Part shown: positions 8,829 through 17,258 of the stretch, one piece after another
Numbering within the stretch: position 1 is the first letter of the stretch
Layout of the letters: the number at the start of each line of letters is the position of its first letter
NCBI GenBank assembly: GCA_947499255.1
Contig: CANMNF010000001.1
Span: forward strand, 868,001 to 932,000
Length of the DNA: 64,000 nt
Direction of reading: 5' to 3'
Source: an uncultured Sphingomonadaceae bacterium
GTDB taxonomy: Bacteria; Pseudomonadota; Alphaproteobacteria; Sphingomonadales; Sphingomonadaceae
Translations under genes and position numbers: made by a program
Notes under the pieces: generated by a model
Databases searched by the model: none
Told to the model about the DNA's origin: nothing
The model's input: the letters and a program-made list of their open reading frames with translations, nothing else

Positions 8829-9731
8829 ATGACACAGCGCAAGGGGATTATCCTCGCCGGAGGCTCAGGGACGCGGCTTTATCCGCTGACCCGCGGCGTT
8901 TCGAAACAGCTCATGCCTGTCTTCGATAAGCCGATGATTTATTATCCGCTATCTGTCCTGATGTTATCGGGCATTCGGGAAATCATGATCATTACCACGC
9001 CCCAGGATCAGGCCGCTTTTCAGGCTGTGTTGGGCGATGGCAGCGAGATGGGGCTCAGCTTCACCTATGCCGAGCAGCCTGAACCTGCCGGTCTTGCGCA
9101 GGCCTATCACATTGCGGCGGATTTCGTGGGCAATGCGCCTTCAACGCTCATCCTTGGCGACAATATCTTTTACGGGCATGGCCTGACCGATCTTCTCACC
9201 AGCGCTTCTGCAAATACTGATGGGGCGACCGTGTTCGGCTATTATGTCGATGATCCCAAAGCCTATGGCGTCGTGTCCTTCGATACAGATGGCCGCGCAG
9301 AAACGATTGAGGAAAAGCCCAAGCAGCCCAAATCCAACTATGCGGTGACGGGCCTGTATTTCTATGACGGGCGCGCGGTTGAGCTGGCCGCCGACCTTGT
9401 CCCCTCCCCGCGCGGCGAGCTGGAAATCACCGATCTCAACCGCCGGTATTTGGAACAAGGCGCTTTGGATGTGGCGATCATGGGGCGCGGTTATGCGTGG
9501 CTGGATACCGGCACCCATGCCTCGCTCAGCGATGCGGCCAACTATGTGCGAATTACCGAAGAGCGGCAGGGGTTGAAGATCAGCTGCCCGGAAGAAATCG
9601 CATGGCGCATGGGCTTTATCGATGATGCCGGGTTGGAAAAGATCGCGGCGCCTTTGCGCAAATCGGGCTATGGCGAATATCTTATGAAACTGCTTGCCCA
9701 AGGCCGCGGGGAAGGATCCTCGTGGAGCTGA
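8829..9731 (+). CDS. rmlA: Glucose-1-phosphate thymidylyltransferase RmlA
   Basis: The 300-residue enzyme makes dTDP-glucose from glucose-1-phosphate and dTTP, the first step of dTDP-L-rhamnose synthesis. The N-terminal nucleotidyltransferase signature [16 protein letters not shown] (about 6-21) and the [17 protein letters not shown] segment are intact. [13 protein letters not shown] carries the metal-binding Asp, and [13 protein letters not shown] is typical of the family. The length agrees with RmlA proteins (about 290-300). An AGGG stretch lies 8-9 bases before the ATG. It opens a four-gene unit A-C-D-B; its last 10 bp overlap the start of rmlC. Confidence 0.97.
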   Translation: MTQRKGIILAGGSGTRLYPLTRGVSKQLMPVFDKPMIYYPLSVLMLSGIREIMIITTPQDQAAFQAVLGDGSEMGLSFTYAEQPEPAGLAQAYHIAADFVGNAPSTLILGDNIFYGHGLTDLLTSASANTDGATVFGYYVDDPKAYGVVSFDTDGRAETIEEKPKQPKSNYAVTGLYFYDGRAVELAADLVPSPRGELEITDLNRRYLEQGALDVAIMGRGYAWLDTGTHASLSDAANYVRITEERQGLKISCPEEIAWRMGFIDDAGLEKIAAPLRKSGYGEYLMKLLAQGRGEGSSWS

Positions 9732-10267
9732 TTGCGACCGCCATTGAAGACGCCTTTGTCATTGAGCCGCGCGTTTTTGGCGATGATCGTGGCTTCTTTA
9801 TGGAAAGCTGGAACGCGAAAAGCTTTGCCAAGGCCGGCCTCGATCTGGATTTTGTGCAGGACAACCATTCGCGTTCATCGCGCGGCGTTTTGCGCGGGCT
9901 GCATTTTCAAAACCCCAACCCTCAAGGAAAGCTGGTGCGCGTAACCACTGGCGCGGTGTATGACGTGATCGTTGATCTGCGCCGTTCGTCTCCCAGCTTT
10001 GGCCAATGGGTCGGCGTGGAGCTGAGCGCAGAGAATAAGCGCATGTTGTGGGCACCGCCGGGCATGGCGCACGGGTTCTTGTGCCTCGAAGATGGCACCG
10101 ATTTTCTGTACAAATGTACCGGCTTTTATGACCCATCGACCGAGCATTCGCTGCAATGGGATGACCCCGCGATCGGGATTGACTGGCCGCTGGATGGCAT
10201 CACGCCGCAACTGTCTGACAAAGACCGGGATGGCACTTTGCTGGCCGATGTGGAGAGCTTCGCATGA
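9722..10267 (+). CDS. rmlC: dTDP-4-dehydrorhamnose 3,5-epimerase RmlC
   Basis: This 181-residue cupin epimerises dTDP-4-keto-6-deoxyglucose at C3 and C5. Visible signatures are [33 protein letters not shown] with the catalytic His of GLHF, and [27 protein letters not shown] contains the conserved tyrosines, and [14 protein letters not shown] is the usual C-terminal signature. It starts with GTG inside the end of rmlA, preceded by AAGGATCC-type purine-rich sequence. Its stop overlaps the rmlD start (ATGA), so the genes are translationally coupled. Confidence 0.97.
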   Translation: MELIATAIEDAFVIEPRVFGDDRGFFMESWNAKSFAKAGLDLDFVQDNHSRSSRGVLRGLHFQNPNPQGKLVRVTTGAVYDVIVDLRRSSPSFGQWVGVELSAENKRMLWAPPGMAHGFLCLEDGTDFLYKCTGFYDPSTEHSLQWDDPAIGIDWPLDGITPQLSDKDRDGTLLADVESFA

Positions 10268-11106
10268 AGGCTTTGATCACCGGCGCTGGCGGGCAACTTG
10301 GCCGCGCTTTGCTGGCTTGTGCGCCAACCGGAGTGAAGGTCATCGCCTGCGACAGTGCGGCTCTTGATATTGGCGATGCCGATGCCGTTGCGGCAAAGGT
10401 CGCGCAAACGACACCAGACATCATCATCAACGCCGCAGCATACACCGCCGTCGATAAAGCGGAAGAAGACGAAGCGCGCGCTTTTGCTGTCAACCGTGAT
10501 GGCGTGGCCAATTTGGCGGCGACAGGCGTTCGGCTGGTCCATATCTCCACCGATTTTGTGTTCGATGGCTCCGCATCATCGCCTTACCCGGTTGACGCGC
10601 CGACAACCCCGCTGGGCATTTACGGCGCATCCAAGCTGGCGGGTGAAAAAGCCGCTGGTGATGATGCGCTGATTGTGCGCACCGCGTGGGTTTATGCCAG
10701 CGAGGGCGGGAATTTCGTACATACCATGCTGCGGCTGATGAAAGAGCGCGGCGCGGTTGGCGTTGTTGCAGATCAAATCGGCACGCCGACTTGGGCGACA
10801 TCGCTGGCCGGTGCGATCTGGCAGTTGGTGGGCAAAGCTGCGCGCGGGGTTTATCATTACACCGATAGCGGCGTTGCCAGCTGGTATGATTTCGCCGTTG
10901 CCATCGCACAAGATGCCACTGAGCTGGAGCTGCTCGATGCCATGCCTGAAGTAAGCCCCCTCACCACTGCCGATTTCCTCACAAAGGCGCAGCGCCCCTC
11001 CTATTCAGTGCTCGACAAAACGAAGACCAATGCGCTGATCGGCCCTGCTCCACATTGGCGTGTCAATCTTCGCAAAATGCTTGAGGAAGTCTACGCAAAT
11101 GGCTGA
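10264..11106 (+). CDS. rmlD: dTDP-4-dehydrorhamnose reductase RmlD
   Basis: The 280-residue SDR-type reductase completes dTDP-L-rhamnose synthesis by reducing dTDP-4-keto-rhamnose with NAD(P)H. Features are the Rossmann motif ITGAGGQLGRALL (about 5-17), NAAAYTAVDKAEED, VHISTDFVFDG and the catalytic YGASKLAGE (Tyr and Lys of YxxxK). RTAWVYASEGGNFV and DQIGTPTWA follow in the usual order. The length is normal. The start overlaps rmlC by 4 bp and the stop overlaps the rmlB start by 8 bp, giving strict coupling within the operon. Confidence 0.97.
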   Translation: MKALITGAGGQLGRALLACAPTGVKVIACDSAALDIGDADAVAAKVAQTTPDIIINAAAYTAVDKAEEDEARAFAVNRDGVANLAATGVRLVHISTDFVFDGSASSPYPVDAPTTPLGIYGASKLAGEKAAGDDALIVRTAWVYASEGGNFVHTMLRLMKERGAVGVVADQIGTPTWATSLAGAIWQLVGKAARGVYHYTDSGVASWYDFAVAIAQDATELELLDAMPEVSPLTTADFLTKAQRPSYSVLDKTKTNALIGPAPHWRVNLRKMLEEVYANG

Positions 11107-12151
11107 AATACTTGTGACAGGTGGCGCTGGCTTTATCGGCGCGAACTTTGTGCGGCATTGGCGCAAGGCGCGGCCTGACGACGCTGTGCTGGTCCTTGAT
11201 AAGCTGACCTATGCGGGCAACCTGGCCAATCTTGATGGCTTGGACAAGGTCGAGCTGGTCGAAGGCGATATTTGCGATTGCGATCTGGTTGAAGCGCTTT
11301 TGCGTGAACGCGGGATCACCCGCCTGGTCCATTTCGCGGCAGAAAGCCATGTGGACCGTTCGATCAGCGGCCCGGATGCTTTTATCGAGACCAACGTCAT
11401 TGGCACGCATTCGCTGCTGAAAGCTGCGCGCAAAGTTTGGCTTCAAGGATCAGGCATCCCGCACCGCTTCCACCATGTCTCCACCGATGAGGTTTATGGC
11501 TCCCTCGGTCCGCACGATCCAGCGTTTAGCGAGACGACGCAATATGCGCCAAACTCGCCCTACTCCGCGTCAAAAGCGGGATCAGACCACCTCGTGCGCG
11601 CTTATCACCACACCTTCGGCTTGGATGTCACCACCAGCAATTGTTCGAACAATTACGGCCCTTATCAATTCCCCGAAAAGCTCATCCCGCTATTTATGAT
11701 CAACTGCCTCGAAGGGCGCGAATTGCCGATTTATGGCGATGGCATGAATGTGCGCGATTGGCTGCATGTGGAGGACCATTGCCGCGGCATCGCGCAAGTG
11801 CTGGAAAATGGCCGCGCGGGCGAGATGTACAATATCGGCGGCGGGGCAGAGCTGCCCAATATGGCGGTGATTGATGCAATTTGCGCCAGTGTCGATACAG
11901 CTTTCAAGGACCGCCAAGGGCTGGCACAAACCTACGCGCAGGCCCCTGCTGCAAATGGCGGCAGCAGCGCGGATTTAAAGACCTTTGTAACGGATCGCGC
12001 AGGCCATGATCGGCGCTATGCGATTGATTGCAGCAAGATCGAGAGCGAACTTGGCTATGCGCCTGCACGCGACTTCGCGACAGGCTTTGCCGAAACGCTG
12101 GATTGGTATCTCGATAATGAGCGTTGGTGGCGTCCACTTCTCAAGCGATAA
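11099..12151 (+). CDS. rmlB: dTDP-glucose 4,6-dehydratase RmlB
   Basis: This 350-residue extended SDR dehydrates dTDP-glucose to the 4-keto-6-deoxy form. The sequence shows VTGGAGFIGANFVRHW at the N-terminus, HFAAESHVDRSI and the dehydratase active-site pattern HVSTDEVYGSLG. Catalytic YSASKAGSDH and NCSNNYGPYQFPEKLIPL follow. I prefer the ATG at 11099, which gives MAEILVTGGAG and overlaps the rmlD stop; the frame stays open to 11060 but a longer start would add an atypical extension. It is the last gene of the rhamnose unit and is followed by a spacer and a tRNA gene. Confidence 0.97.
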   Translation: MAEILVTGGAGFIGANFVRHWRKARPDDAVLVLDKLTYAGNLANLDGLDKVELVEGDICDCDLVEALLRERGITRLVHFAAESHVDRSISGPDAFIETNVIGTHSLLKAARKVWLQGSGIPHRFHHVSTDEVYGSLGPHDPAFSETTQYAPNSPYSASKAGSDHLVRAYHHTFGLDVTTSNCSNNYGPYQFPEKLIPLFMINCLEGRELPIYGDGMNVRDWLHVEDHCRGIAQVLENGRAGEMYNIGGGAELPNMAVIDAICASVDTAFKDRQGLAQTYAQAPAANGGSSADLKTFVTDRAGHDRRYAIDCSKIESELGYAPARDFATGFAETLDWYLDNERWWRPLLKR

Positions 12152-12282
12152 TCTGGCAAACACCTGCCTGAATTGCACCGCAATTAGGCACTTGCAACGC
12201 AAACGCCTCAGCCATATATCGCCGCGTCTGCCTAGCCAGTGCGATCACAGGGCGCATCCTGTAGGGCGCTGTGGCAATCGGT

Positions 12283-12359
12283 CGGGGAGTAGCTCAGCCT
12301 GGTAGAGCACTGTCTTCGGGAGGCAGGGGCCGGAGGTTCAAATCCTCTCTTCCCGACCA
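12283..12359 (+). tRNA. tRNA-Pro (anticodon CGG)
   Basis: The 77-base sequence folds as a complete cloverleaf. The acceptor stem is CGGGGAG/CTTCCCG with discriminator A and encoded CCA. The D arm has GCTC/GAGC. The anticodon stem CTGTC/GGCAG encloses loop TTCGGGA, whose central CGG reads CCG proline codons. The T arm is GGAGG/CCTCT around TTCAAAT. T33 and G37 are present, as expected for tRNA-Pro. I saw no repeated tRNA 3' end or integrase nearby, so it does not look like a used island attachment site. Confidence 0.97.
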
Positions 12360-12368
12360 ACTGACCAC

Positions 12369-13076
12369 TTACGCCGCTTCTTTCCGCTCTAACGCAAGAA
12401 CCGGCTTCAGCTCATCTGGAATATCAGCCTGCGGGACGCGTCCTGCGGCCAGTTCATCAGCGAAATAGTGGTTGCGATCGCGGTGTCCGGCTTCATCTTC
12501 GCGCACGGCGATCACCACTTCGCGCAGCCGCGCATCTTGCGGCAACTTCCAATAATCGATGGCGATTTGCGGGGCCGGAATATTTTCATGCGTACCTGCA
12601 TCAATCTGTGCGAGATAAGCGGTGTAGCTTACCACAGCTTCCTCCTCAAAATATCCGATCACCCGGTGCGCGGTACGTGGGGCGAAGAGATACAGCCAGA
12701 AATATGCGTTATAGAAAATCGCCTGCGTGATCATGATAACGATCCGCTCAAACATATTGGGCTGCACGATCTGAATGAAAGTCATCAGATGCATCCGCTC
12801 ATTCTCCGCCTCTTCGAGAAGTTCGCGAATCCAGCCGCCATCCTCGCGCATCATGCGCAGCGAAGTGAGATGTTGCAGCAAACCTGCGACCATACCCGGC
12901 ACACCAGCAACCGTTTCCAGCACCACAGCACGATTACCATATCGACCGGCAAAAAACGTATCGGCGACAAAACGCAGCAAACGCACAAAGGCATATGCGA
13001 TTTTGTCCGATACGCCTTCGGGCTTACGATGAACCATGTCATCTCTGGCAGCTTCAAGCTTTGGGTGGTTCGCCAC
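12369..13076 (-). CDS. aox: Alternative oxidase (cyanide-resistant ubiquinol oxidase)
   Basis: This 235-residue protein is a di-iron ubiquinol oxidase that reduces oxygen to water without pumping protons. All four iron-binding boxes are visible: LETVAGVPG (about 62), LLEEAENERMHL (about 95-106), the YFEEEAV box (about 152-158) and REDEAGHRDRNH (about 203-214). The fourth box keeps the ExxH ligands although Gly replaces a usual His (DEAGH instead of DEAHH). It acts as a monotopic enzyme on the inner membrane; TQAIFYNAYFWLYLF is the likely hydrophobic helix. The start is GTG with AAGGGA 8 bases upstream. It stands alone, divergent from purF and convergent with the rml/tRNA side. Confidence 0.95.
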   Translation of the reverse strand: MANHPKLEAARDDMVHRKPEGVSDKIAYAFVRLLRFVADTFFAGRYGNRAVVLETVAGVPGMVAGLLQHLTSLRMMREDGGWIRELLEEAENERMHLMTFIQIVQPNMFERIVIMITQAIFYNAYFWLYLFAPRTAHRVIGYFEEEAVVSYTAYLAQIDAGTHENIPAPQIAIDYWKLPQDARLREVVIAVREDEAGHRDRNHYFADELAAGRVPQADIPDELKPVLALERKEAA

Positions 13077-13318
13077 GGCAAAAATCCCTTCAGATTGCGT
13101 ATCGTCAAGATGGTGATGACGCTCGCCAATTCAAGCGATCACAACGCGTAACGATCCCGAAATTCGCAGCCTGACGCGCGCTGTGTCGCAGTCACTTTTC
13201 GCACCATGCCTGTGGATTTGCATCCAACAAGCGAACAAGCATGCTCTTGCCCTTGTAATCCATTCGTAACATCGCCATTGGCAAACGGTGTTCAGCCCCC
13301 GTGCCAACGGAGCTACCG
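13077..13318. promoter_or_regulatory. Divergent intergenic region between alternative oxidase and purF
   Basis: About 240 bases lie between the two divergent starts, so promoters for both should be here. I looked for an FNR-like TTGAT-N4-ATCAA site, common for oxygen-linked genes, and for a purine-type palindrome upstream of purF, and found neither. An SD-like GGAG lies 8 bases before the purF ATG at 13319. Confidence 0.4.
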
Positions 13319-14788
13319 ATGTTGCCCCACGCCTTCTCAGACGAGGACGGAGACAAACTGCGCGAAGAGTGCGGTGTCTTCGGAATCATCGGCGCGCCCG
13401 ATGCCGCCGCCGCCACCGCTCTTGGCCTACATGCTTTGCAGCATCGCGGGCAGGAAGCTGTTGGCATTACCAGTTTCGATGGAACTGAATTCTACACGCG
13501 GCGCGCGCTTGGGCATGTTGCCGAAAATTTCTCATCCGAAGAATCAATCAACGAATTGCCCGGCCATATGGCAGGCGGCCATGTACGATATTCCACAACG
13601 GGCGGCGCGGGCCTGCGTAATGTGCAGCCGCTTTATGCAGAACTTGCCAGTGGCGGATTTGCCGTTGCGCATAATGGCAATATCTCAAACGCCCGGAATG
13701 TACGCGCTGAACTGGTTGAAAAGGGCGCGATTTTCCAATCCACGTCAGACACTGAGGTGATCATTCATCTGGTCGCGACCAGCCGTTATCCCACCATGCT
13801 TGATAAGCTGGTGGATGCGCTGCGCCTTGTCGAAGGTGCTTATGCGCTGGTGGTGATGACGCCGCGCGGGATGATGGCTTGCCGGGATCCGCTGGGCATT
13901 CGTCCGCTGGTGATGGGTACGCTTGGCGATGCAACGGTTTTTGCCAGTGAAACGGTGGCATTGGATGTGGTGGGCGCAGAATTTGTGCGGCAGGTCGAGC
14001 CGGGTGAACTGATCGAAGTGGATTTCGATGGCACCATCCGCACGCACCGCCCTTTCGGCCAAGTCGCCTCTCGCCCATGCATATTCGAACATGTCTATTT
14101 CAGCCGGCCTGATTCGGTTTTTGATAACCGCTCGGTTTATGAAAGCCGCAAGAATATCGGCATTGAACTCGCCAAAGAAGCGCCGTGCGATGCTGAACTG
14201 GTTATTCCTGTACCTGATAGCGGCGTTCCGGCTGCCATTGGCTATGCGCAAGAATCGGGCTTGCCGTTTGAGCTGGGCATTATCCGCTCACACTATGTCG
14301 GGCGCACCTTTATTCAGCCGTCTGATGGCGCGCGTCATGCCGGTGTGAAGCGTAAGCATAATGCCAATCGCGCGCTTGTCGAAGGCAAAAGCATCGTCCT
14401 TATCGATGATAGCATCGTGCGCGGCACCACCAGCATGAAGATCGTCGATATGATGCGCGATGCCGGCGCGCGCGAAGTGCATTTCCGCGTTGCCAGCCCG
14501 CCTACCGGGCATGGCTGTTATTACGGCGTCGATACGCCCGAACGCTCAAAATTGCTGGCAGGCCGCATGGATTTGAAAGCGATGCGCGAGTTCATAAAAG
14601 CTGACAGCCTTGCCTTTGTATCCATCGATGGCCTTTATCGCGCGGTGGGCCTGACAGGCCGTGACAATGCCAAGCCGCAATATTGCGATGCGTGTTTCAC
14701 AGGCGAATATCCCACACGCCTGACAGATATCAACGAACAGAAAGATGGCGCAAAGCAGCTCACTTTCCCGGTCGGCAAGGTCGCATAA
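13319..14788 (+). CDS. purF: Amidophosphoribosyltransferase PurF
   Basis: PurF catalyses the committed step of de novo purine synthesis, from PRPP and glutamine to phosphoribosylamine. This 489-residue copy has a short propeptide ending just before the catalytic Cys of ECGVFGIIG. The Ntn-type glutaminase half carries LHALQHRGQEAVGI and GHVRYSTTGG. The phosphoribosyltransferase half carries the PRPP loop VLIDDSIVRGTTSMKI. I use the ATG at 13319, which has GGAG 8 bases upstream; a GTG at 13301 is possible. The stop codon overlaps the next start (TAATG), coupling purF to an SDR gene. Confidence 0.97.
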   Translation: MLPHAFSDEDGDKLREECGVFGIIGAPDAAAATALGLHALQHRGQEAVGITSFDGTEFYTRRALGHVAENFSSEESINELPGHMAGGHVRYSTTGGAGLRNVQPLYAELASGGFAVAHNGNISNARNVRAELVEKGAIFQSTSDTEVIIHLVATSRYPTMLDKLVDALRLVEGAYALVVMTPRGMMACRDPLGIRPLVMGTLGDATVFASETVALDVVGAEFVRQVEPGELIEVDFDGTIRTHRPFGQVASRPCIFEHVYFSRPDSVFDNRSVYESRKNIGIELAKEAPCDAELVIPVPDSGVPAAIGYAQESGLPFELGIIRSHYVGRTFIQPSDGARHAGVKRKHNANRALVEGKSIVLIDDSIVRGTTSMKIVDMMRDAGAREVHFRVASPPTGHGCYYGVDTPERSKLLAGRMDLKAMREFIKADSLAFVSIDGLYRAVGLTGRDNAKPQYCDACFTGEYPTRLTDINEQKDGAKQLTFPVGKVA

Positions 14789-15510
14789 TGTCGCAAACAG
14801 ATTCGAATAAGCCGCTCGCCGGTCAAGTCGCGCTGGTCACAGGGTCGAGCCGGGGCATTGGTGCAGCCACTGCCAAAGCATTGGCAGCGCAAGGCGCGCA
14901 TGTCCTGATAACAGGACGCAAAGTGCGCGATCTCGAAGTGGTGGAAGATGCCATTCACGACGCCGGTGGATCGGCTACTATCGCGCCAATGGACCTTACC
15001 GAAAGTGAAAGCATTGCACGCCTTGCCAATGCTGTGGCGGAGCGGTGGGACAAGCTTGATATCCTTGTGATTTGCGCCGCCACCCTGCCCTCGCTTGGCC
15101 CCGTTACTCAAATCGATGGCAAGCAATTTAACGAGGCGCTGACCCTCAATGTATTGGCAACGCAGGCCCTGCTGTCATCGTTCGATCCATTGCTGAAGCG
15201 TTCCGAAGCGGGCAAGATTATTGGCATCACGAGCTCTGTTGGTGCTGATCCGCGTCCGTTCTGGGGCGCCTATGGCTCAACCAAAGCCGCGTTTGACAAT
15301 TTGTTGAGCGTGCATGGCCAGGAAATCGAACGGATCTCCGAAATCCGCGTAGCAATACTTGATCCGGGCGCAACACGTACTGCGATGCGTGCGCGCGCTT
15401 ACCCTGGAGAAGATCCAGCCAGCGTAAAACCACCCGAAGAAGTTGCCAGCCGCATCACGGACATGTGTTTGAAAGGCTTCGATAATCTTCACCGTGAGCG
15501 GGTCTCTTAA
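14788..15510 (+). CDS. SDR-family oxidoreductase coupled to purF
   Basis: This is a classic short-chain dehydrogenase of 240 residues. The cofactor motif is VTGSSRGIGAATAKAL (about 13-28). The NNAG region is changed to ICAATLPS. Catalytic Ser lies in GITSSVGADPR and YGSTKAAFD supplies Tyr and Lys. The substrate cannot be told from sequence. Its ATG overlaps the purF stop, and this purF-SDR pairing is, to my recollection, recurrent in sphingomonads, so the protein may serve a housekeeping role. Other annotation services often label such proteins 3-oxoacyl-ACP reductase-like, but nothing here supports a lipid role specifically. Confidence 0.9.
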   Translation: MSQTDSNKPLAGQVALVTGSSRGIGAATAKALAAQGAHVLITGRKVRDLEVVEDAIHDAGGSATIAPMDLTESESIARLANAVAERWDKLDILVICAATLPSLGPVTQIDGKQFNEALTLNVLATQALLSSFDPLLKRSEAGKIIGITSSVGADPRPFWGAYGSTKAAFDNLLSVHGQEIERISEIRVAILDPGATRTAMRARAYPGEDPASVKPPEEVASRITDMCLKGFDNLHRERVS

Positions 15511-15529
15511 AGAAATTAACCACGCCCGC

Positions 15530-15550
15530 AAAGTGATCAGTAATCACTTT
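15530..15550. repeat. 8-bp inverted repeat upstream of the PilZ gene
   Basis: AAAGTGAT and ATCACTTT flank a five-base loop (CAGTA), forming a perfect 8-bp stem. It lies 20 bases after the SDR stop and 69 bases before the PilZ start. There is no T-run on the plus strand, so it is a weak candidate for a terminator and may equally be an operator for the PilZ gene. Confidence 0.5.
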
Positions 15551-15618
15551 GAGTGATAGCATGCAAAGCAAGGTCCGTAGGGGCATGCAGACCAAATGTT
15601 AAACACGGGAAATTGATC

Positions 15619-15954
15619 ATGAGCATGCAAAACACGCTCGGCAACTATGAAATCGCTGCCCAGGAAGACCGTAGCGCACCGCGCACGAGAATCATGATCC
15701 CTGCCCAATTGCGCGCCTCTGGCATGCGCTCTTTCCAAACGGTTGTTAACGATCTGTCGCTGTCTGGCTTTTCCGCAACGGCGGTGAACCGGATGCATGT
15801 CGGTTCAATCTGCTGGCTGACTTTGCCGGGGCTTGAATCCTTGCAAGCGCGTGTTGTGTGGTGGGAAAATGGCTTGGCCGGATGCGCCTTTGCCAATCTG
15901 CTTTCACCGATCGTGCACGACAACATCCTCGCACGCTATCAAAGCGTTCGCTGA
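15619..15954 (+). CDS. Single-domain PilZ protein (c-di-GMP receptor candidate)
   Basis: The 111-residue protein is one PilZ domain. It has RSAPRTRIMIPAQLRASG, where RxxxR-type arginines lie near residues 18-24, then NDLSLSGFSATAV, which fits the (D/N)xSxxG element that contacts c-di-GMP. LESLQARVVWWENGLAGCAF completes the beta-barrel. The pattern suggests it binds c-di-GMP, although the first motif is not a textbook RxxxR. The ATG at 15619 follows GGGA at moderate spacing. It is monocistronic and convergent with wecC. The two large GGDEF-EAL proteins at the right end also finish in PilZ-like segments, so this organism invests heavily in c-di-GMP sensing. Confidence 0.88.
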   Translation: MSMQNTLGNYEIAAQEDRSAPRTRIMIPAQLRASGMRSFQTVVNDLSLSGFSATAVNRMHVGSICWLTLPGLESLQARVVWWENGLAGCAFANLLSPIVHDNILARYQSVR

Positions 15955-15986
15955 GGTATCTCCCCCAAAAATTTTGCGCCAGCTTA

Positions 15987-17258
15987 CTAGTCTCGCTCGA
16001 CCATTTTGGGTTTGCGGGTGGTGAACATGCCTGTGGGATCGACCACGGCCTTGCTCAGATACAAATCCGCATCGAGCCGCTTGAACTGCCGGTGCGCCAC
16101 AAGGAAGACGGTGATGTCCGCCGCCTCGCGCGCTTCGTCTGAGCTGACCAGGCGAACATTGCCTTTATCGCCCAAAGCTGCGGGAAGCGCCTCCAGATTG
16201 GGCTCCACCACCAAAACTTGCGCGCCTTCGATACCGGCAATCGCTTCGGTGATTTCCAGCGCGGGGCTTTCACGCACGTCATCGACATCGGGTTTATAGG
16301 TGATGCCGTAACACGCGACAGTGGGCACTTTGAAACGTTCTGCCAGCTTGGCAACCTGACCTACGACGCGGCGCGGCTTGTTATCATTCACCTCGCGCGC
16401 CATGCGGATCAGACGCGCCTCATCGGGCGCGCTATCGACGATGAACCATGGATCGACCGCAATGCAATGCCCACCAACACCAGCGCCGGGTTGCAGGATA
16501 TTTACACGCGGATGCTGGTTTGCCAGTTGGATCACCTGCCACACATCAACACCCAACCGATCACAGATAATCGAAAGCTCATTGGCAAAGGCGATATTCA
16601 CATCGCGATAGGCATTTTCAGAAAGCTTGGCGAGTTCGGCCACGCGGGCATCGGTGATGTAGCATGTGCCCATCACAAAGCTTTGATACAGCTTCGCGGC
16701 CTCGCGCGCGCAATTTTCTGTCAGCCCGCCGATAATCCGGTCATTGGCAACAAGTTCGCGCAGCATTTGCCCCGGCAAAATCCGCTCCGGGCAATGGCAC
16801 AAGGCGATGTCGGCAGCATTTTCTTCATCGCGGTAACGCGGGATTGCCAGATCGGGTCGCATCTCATCGAAAATCTGCGCCAACCGCTCTGTGCTTCCCA
16901 CAGGGGAGGTGCTTTCCAAAATCACCACATTGCCTTTGGCCAGCACCGGCGCGATCGTGCGCGCGGCACTTTCCACATAAGACATATCCGGCGCCCCGCC
17001 CGCTTTGATCGGGGTGGGCACAGCAATCATGAAATAGTCCGCAGCCTCAGGCGTGGTGGTTGCGCGCAGCCGCTTGGTATCGACAGCTGCGGTAAGCAAC
17101 ATTTGCAGGTCAGGTTCCTGAAAATGCGCTTGGCCTGCGTTGATAGAGGTGACGACTTCTTCATTCACCTCAAGGCCGATCACCTCATGGCCCCGGCTCG
17201 CCAGCATGGCGGCGGTAGGCAGGCCGATATAGCCAAGGCCAACGGTACAAATCTTCAT
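15987..17258 (-). CDS. wecC: UDP-N-acetyl-D-mannosamine dehydrogenase WecC
   Basis: The 423-residue enzyme oxidises UDP-ManNAc to UDP-ManNAcA with two NAD+ molecules. It has the UDP-glucose/GDP-mannose dehydrogenase fold: an N-terminal Rossmann motif (VGLGYIGLPTAAMLASRGH, about 6-24), ILESTSPVGSTERL, and central AELAKLSENAYRDVNIAFANE. The active-site Cys lies in GAGVGGHCIAVDPWF (about 260). The C-terminal domain contains YGITYKPDVDDVRESP. WecB upstream overlaps by 4 bp, so the pair makes UDP-ManNAcA from UDP-GlcNAc. No other enterobacterial-common-antigen genes are nearby; the sugar probably serves another surface polysaccharide. Confidence 0.95.
   Translation of the reverse strand: MKICTVGLGYIGLPTAAMLASRGHEVIGLEVNEEVVTSINAGQAHFQEPDLQMLLTAAVDTKRLRATTTPEAADYFMIAVPTPIKAGGAPDMSYVESAARTIAPVLAKGNVVILESTSPVGSTERLAQIFDEMRPDLAIPRYRDEENAADIALCHCPERILPGQMLRELVANDRIIGGLTENCAREAAKLYQSFVMGTCYITDARVAELAKLSENAYRDVNIAFANELSIICDRLGVDVWQVIQLANQHPRVNILQPGAGVGGHCIAVDPWFIVDSAPDEARLIRMAREVNDNKPRRVVGQVAKLAERFKVPTVACYGITYKPDVDDVRESPALEITEAIAGIEGAQVLVVEPNLEALPAALGDKGNVRLVSSDEAREAADITVFLVAHRQFKRLDADLYLSKAVVDPTGMFTTRKPKMVERD

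Noticed and set aside
12283-12359. Use of the tRNA-Pro gene as an integration site for a genomic island.
   Set aside because: No integrase, no repeated tRNA 3' end and no change of gene style follow; the neighbour is an ordinary AOX gene.
15530-15550. The AAAGTGAT/ATCACTTT hairpin as a definite terminator.
   Set aside because: There is no T-run on the plus strand after the stem, so I list it only as an inverted repeat.
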